A DNA stretch of 64,000 nt from Cerrena zonata. Taxonomy: Eukaryota; Basidiomycota; Agaricomycetes; Polyporales; Cerrenaceae. The number at the start of each line of letters is the position of its first letter. The stretch's first letter is position 1. Both the position numbers and the translations under genes were made by a program. Positions 63,048 to 64,000 of the stretch are shown here, in pieces. The stretch lies in NCBI GenBank assembly GCA_038087015.1, contig JASBNA010000086.1, forward strand, positions 62,001 through 126,000, given 5' to 3'. The notes under the pieces are model-generated. The model was not told where the DNA came from and searched no databases. It saw nothing but the letters and a program-made list of their open reading frames with translations.

Positions 63048-63571
63048 AACAGCAACAACAGCAACAACAACCAGTTACCCCGATTGAAGAAGATGAGGAT
63101 GCGTACTCGCCAAAAGAAGACGAGGACGACTACGAACCCCAATTAAACACCCCGGAACCAACTGAAGCTCCAGTACAACTACCAGTGCAGCCGGCACCAT
63201 TAGCTCAACCACCATTGCAAGTGAGAGCACCGTTGCCGTATGGAGCGTTACCACCAAACCCTACCAATACTATACATAACGGAGTTAGTATAGCACCGTA
63301 TGCTTTACCATCCTTGAATAATGATGTGAGTTCCCGAATCCCCGTCGACCATTTGGCGAAAAACAACCTCTATGCATTGTTAGGGACCAAGCATCTCAGT
63401 CCAAATTACCGTAGCCATAAAGTTGGTAACGATTACCAAACCACCATCATGGTTGGGGATATAGTATTGGGGGTTGCATACGATACCAATAAGAAGATTG
63501 CCAGCCAAAAGGCTGCCATGAATGCGTTATCCAATAAGCATGGCTTACAGCAGTTGGGATTAGATGCCTAA
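61699..63571 (+). CDS. Catalytically dead RNase III with two dsRBDs and polyQ, one frameshift
   Basis: About 623 residues joined. Residues 160-315 align with RNase III (VLPPITDPKLLKLILTDKSY, HNTKLAIRGNKLLNYLIYNI, LTNKNILTKLAYAYNL, SKVFCAYIAGL). In active enzymes HNERLEFLGDS and ADVFEAYIG carry four catalytic carboxylates; here they are Ala203, Asn207, Lys278 and Cys281. A dsRBD follows (YDFNILEQEPFVVQLKIGDL, KREEAENKACYETLNSKEL), then a linker with 21 Gln and prolines, and a second dsRBD at the C-terminus (NLYALLGTKHLSPNYRSHKV, ASQKAAMNALSNKHG). The order matches budding-yeast Dicer/Rnt1. C. albicans has a Dicer-like gene (CDL1, from memory) that may be the orthologue. One extra base sits near 62840 (FF to SKREEAEN). 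Role: dsRNA binding without cleavage is inferred. Confidence 0.85.
63008..63070 (+). repeat. CAG/CAA polyglutamine tract (21 codons)
   Basis: Eight or more CAG codons are followed by mixed CAA/CAG, encoding 21 glutamines between the two dsRBDs of the RNase III-like protein. Confidence 0.95.
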
Positions 63572-63907
63572 CTTCGTCTATGTAATAGCATTAATAATAA
63601 ATGTATCATTTTTTCTGATTTTTGCAAATAAGCAACTTAATCCTAAACTCGAGAACCTAGCTCTACAAGTAGCACAGATATACAAATATACAAATATACA
63701 AAAATTTAATTATACAAATATACAAATATACAAATATACAATTATACAATTATACAAATATACAAGTCTTGTAGGATAAGAGTAGGTTGCAAAAGGTCGG
63801 CCGAGAGGGTTTCCGAGGGTAACGGCCAGCACCCGAAGACGGCCGGGGCGAGAGGTACGGGTGTTCCCGTATATAGCTAACAAACCCGAAAAATTCCCGG
63901 GAAGTAA
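63572..63907. other. Intergenic region with repeat and GC-rich island (336 bp)
   Basis: An AT-rich tandem repeat at 63678-63768 is followed by a sharply GC-rich stretch at 63785-63905 with small palindromes (TACGGGTGTTCCCGTA, TTCCCGGGAA) and GGCC words. It is directly upstream of a partial ORF. No tRNA was found. Confidence 0.6.
63678..63768. repeat. TATACAAA/TATACAAT tandem repeat
   Basis: The 8-bp unit ATACAAAT (with ATACAATT variants) repeats about ten times with one break (ACAAAAATTTAATT). Confidence 0.9.
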
Positions 63908-64000
63908 ATGGCATCTCGACGTTTCCAATTAGAAATCAATAAACAAAAAAAAGAAAAGAAAATTGAGCAATCTGAGAAAGCGCACGCCATAGAAAATTTT
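63908..64000 (+). CDS. Start of an unidentified gene, cut by the window end
   Basis: ATG at 63908 opens a frame that stays open for 31 codons to the end of the window: MASRRFQLEINKQKKEKKIE..., a basic start with no recognised motif. The GC-rich island just upstream could be its promoter. The fragment is too short to identify, and it may not be a gene. Confidence 0.4.
   Translation, partial: MASRRFQLEINKQKKEKKIEQSEKAHAIENF

Noticed and set aside
61699..63571. Active Dicer or Rnt1
   Set aside because: The four metal-binding carboxylates of the RNase III site are all replaced, so cleavage is not expected.
61699..63571. Mitochondrial ribosomal protein mL44/mL57
   Set aside because: There is no mitochondrial leader at the N-terminus, and it has two dsRBDs with a polyQ linker, unlike those proteins. 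Not fully excluded.
63564..63779. 71-codon ORF over the TATACAAA repeat
   Set aside because: It translates the repeat as YTNIQ units. No gene evidence.

Overview
The window is nuclear DNA from a budding yeast, most likely of the CUG-Ser clade (Debaryomycetaceae/Metschnikowiaceae). The genes are dense, AT-rich and nearly intronless, with TTA/TTG as the main leucine codons. A nuclear gene for a complex I accessory subunit (NDUFS6/NUMM type) is present, which excludes Saccharomyces. In the MCD4 homologue a CTG codon at 48051 sits where the family has an invariant serine (the SPLVHGM motif), so CTG is best read as Ser. Two short introns with GTATGT donors are visible (SGF11 and YRA1).

Layout. 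1-7.7 kb: 3' part of a Kap114-type importin, SUA5, the Golgi Ca/Mn pump PMR1 and an HPP-family membrane protein. 7.7-17.2 kb, all on the minus strand: COQ11-like, a divergent small-heat-shock-like protein with three perfect heat-shock elements upstream, an LrgA-LrgB fusion transporter, the complex I subunit, RHO1 with a long repeat-bearing upstream region, and TRM10. 17.4-25.1 kb: two tandem paralogous Zn2Cys6 regulators of TAC1/HAL9/ZNC1 type. 25.5-31.7 kb: YPQ vacuolar transporter, peroxisomal FAA2, SGF11 and SEN54. 31.8-43 kb: an unrecognised mitochondrial protein, UPF3, THP1, an F-box protein, an RCF3-like protein, AIM14 and AIR1/2. 43-57 kb: TVP18, a YGR210C-type GTPase, a J-protein, MCD4, TRP3, RFA3, DOA1 and SAC1. 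58-64 kb: YRA1, a HOL-type MFS carrier, a catalytically dead RNase III with two dsRBDs and a 21-glutamine run, and the start of one more gene.

A strong property of this sequence is that about a dozen otherwise intact genes, several essential in other yeasts (MCD4, SEN54), are broken by single-base gains or losses, often in short homopolymers. Both parts of each gene remain well conserved, so these look like uncorrected sequencing errors rather than decay. Those genes are annotated as one CDS with the shift noted.

The genes are mostly housekeeping and do not form a biosynthetic cluster. RNA biology is over-represented (TRM10, SEN54, UPF3, THP1, AIR, YRA1, RNase III-like). Several promoters carry motifs that fit the gene: HSEs at the heat-shock-like gene, an MCB at RFA3, a Gcn4 site at TRP3 and a paired SCB upstream of RHO1. 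No tRNA, rRNA, CRISPR array or transposon was recognised.
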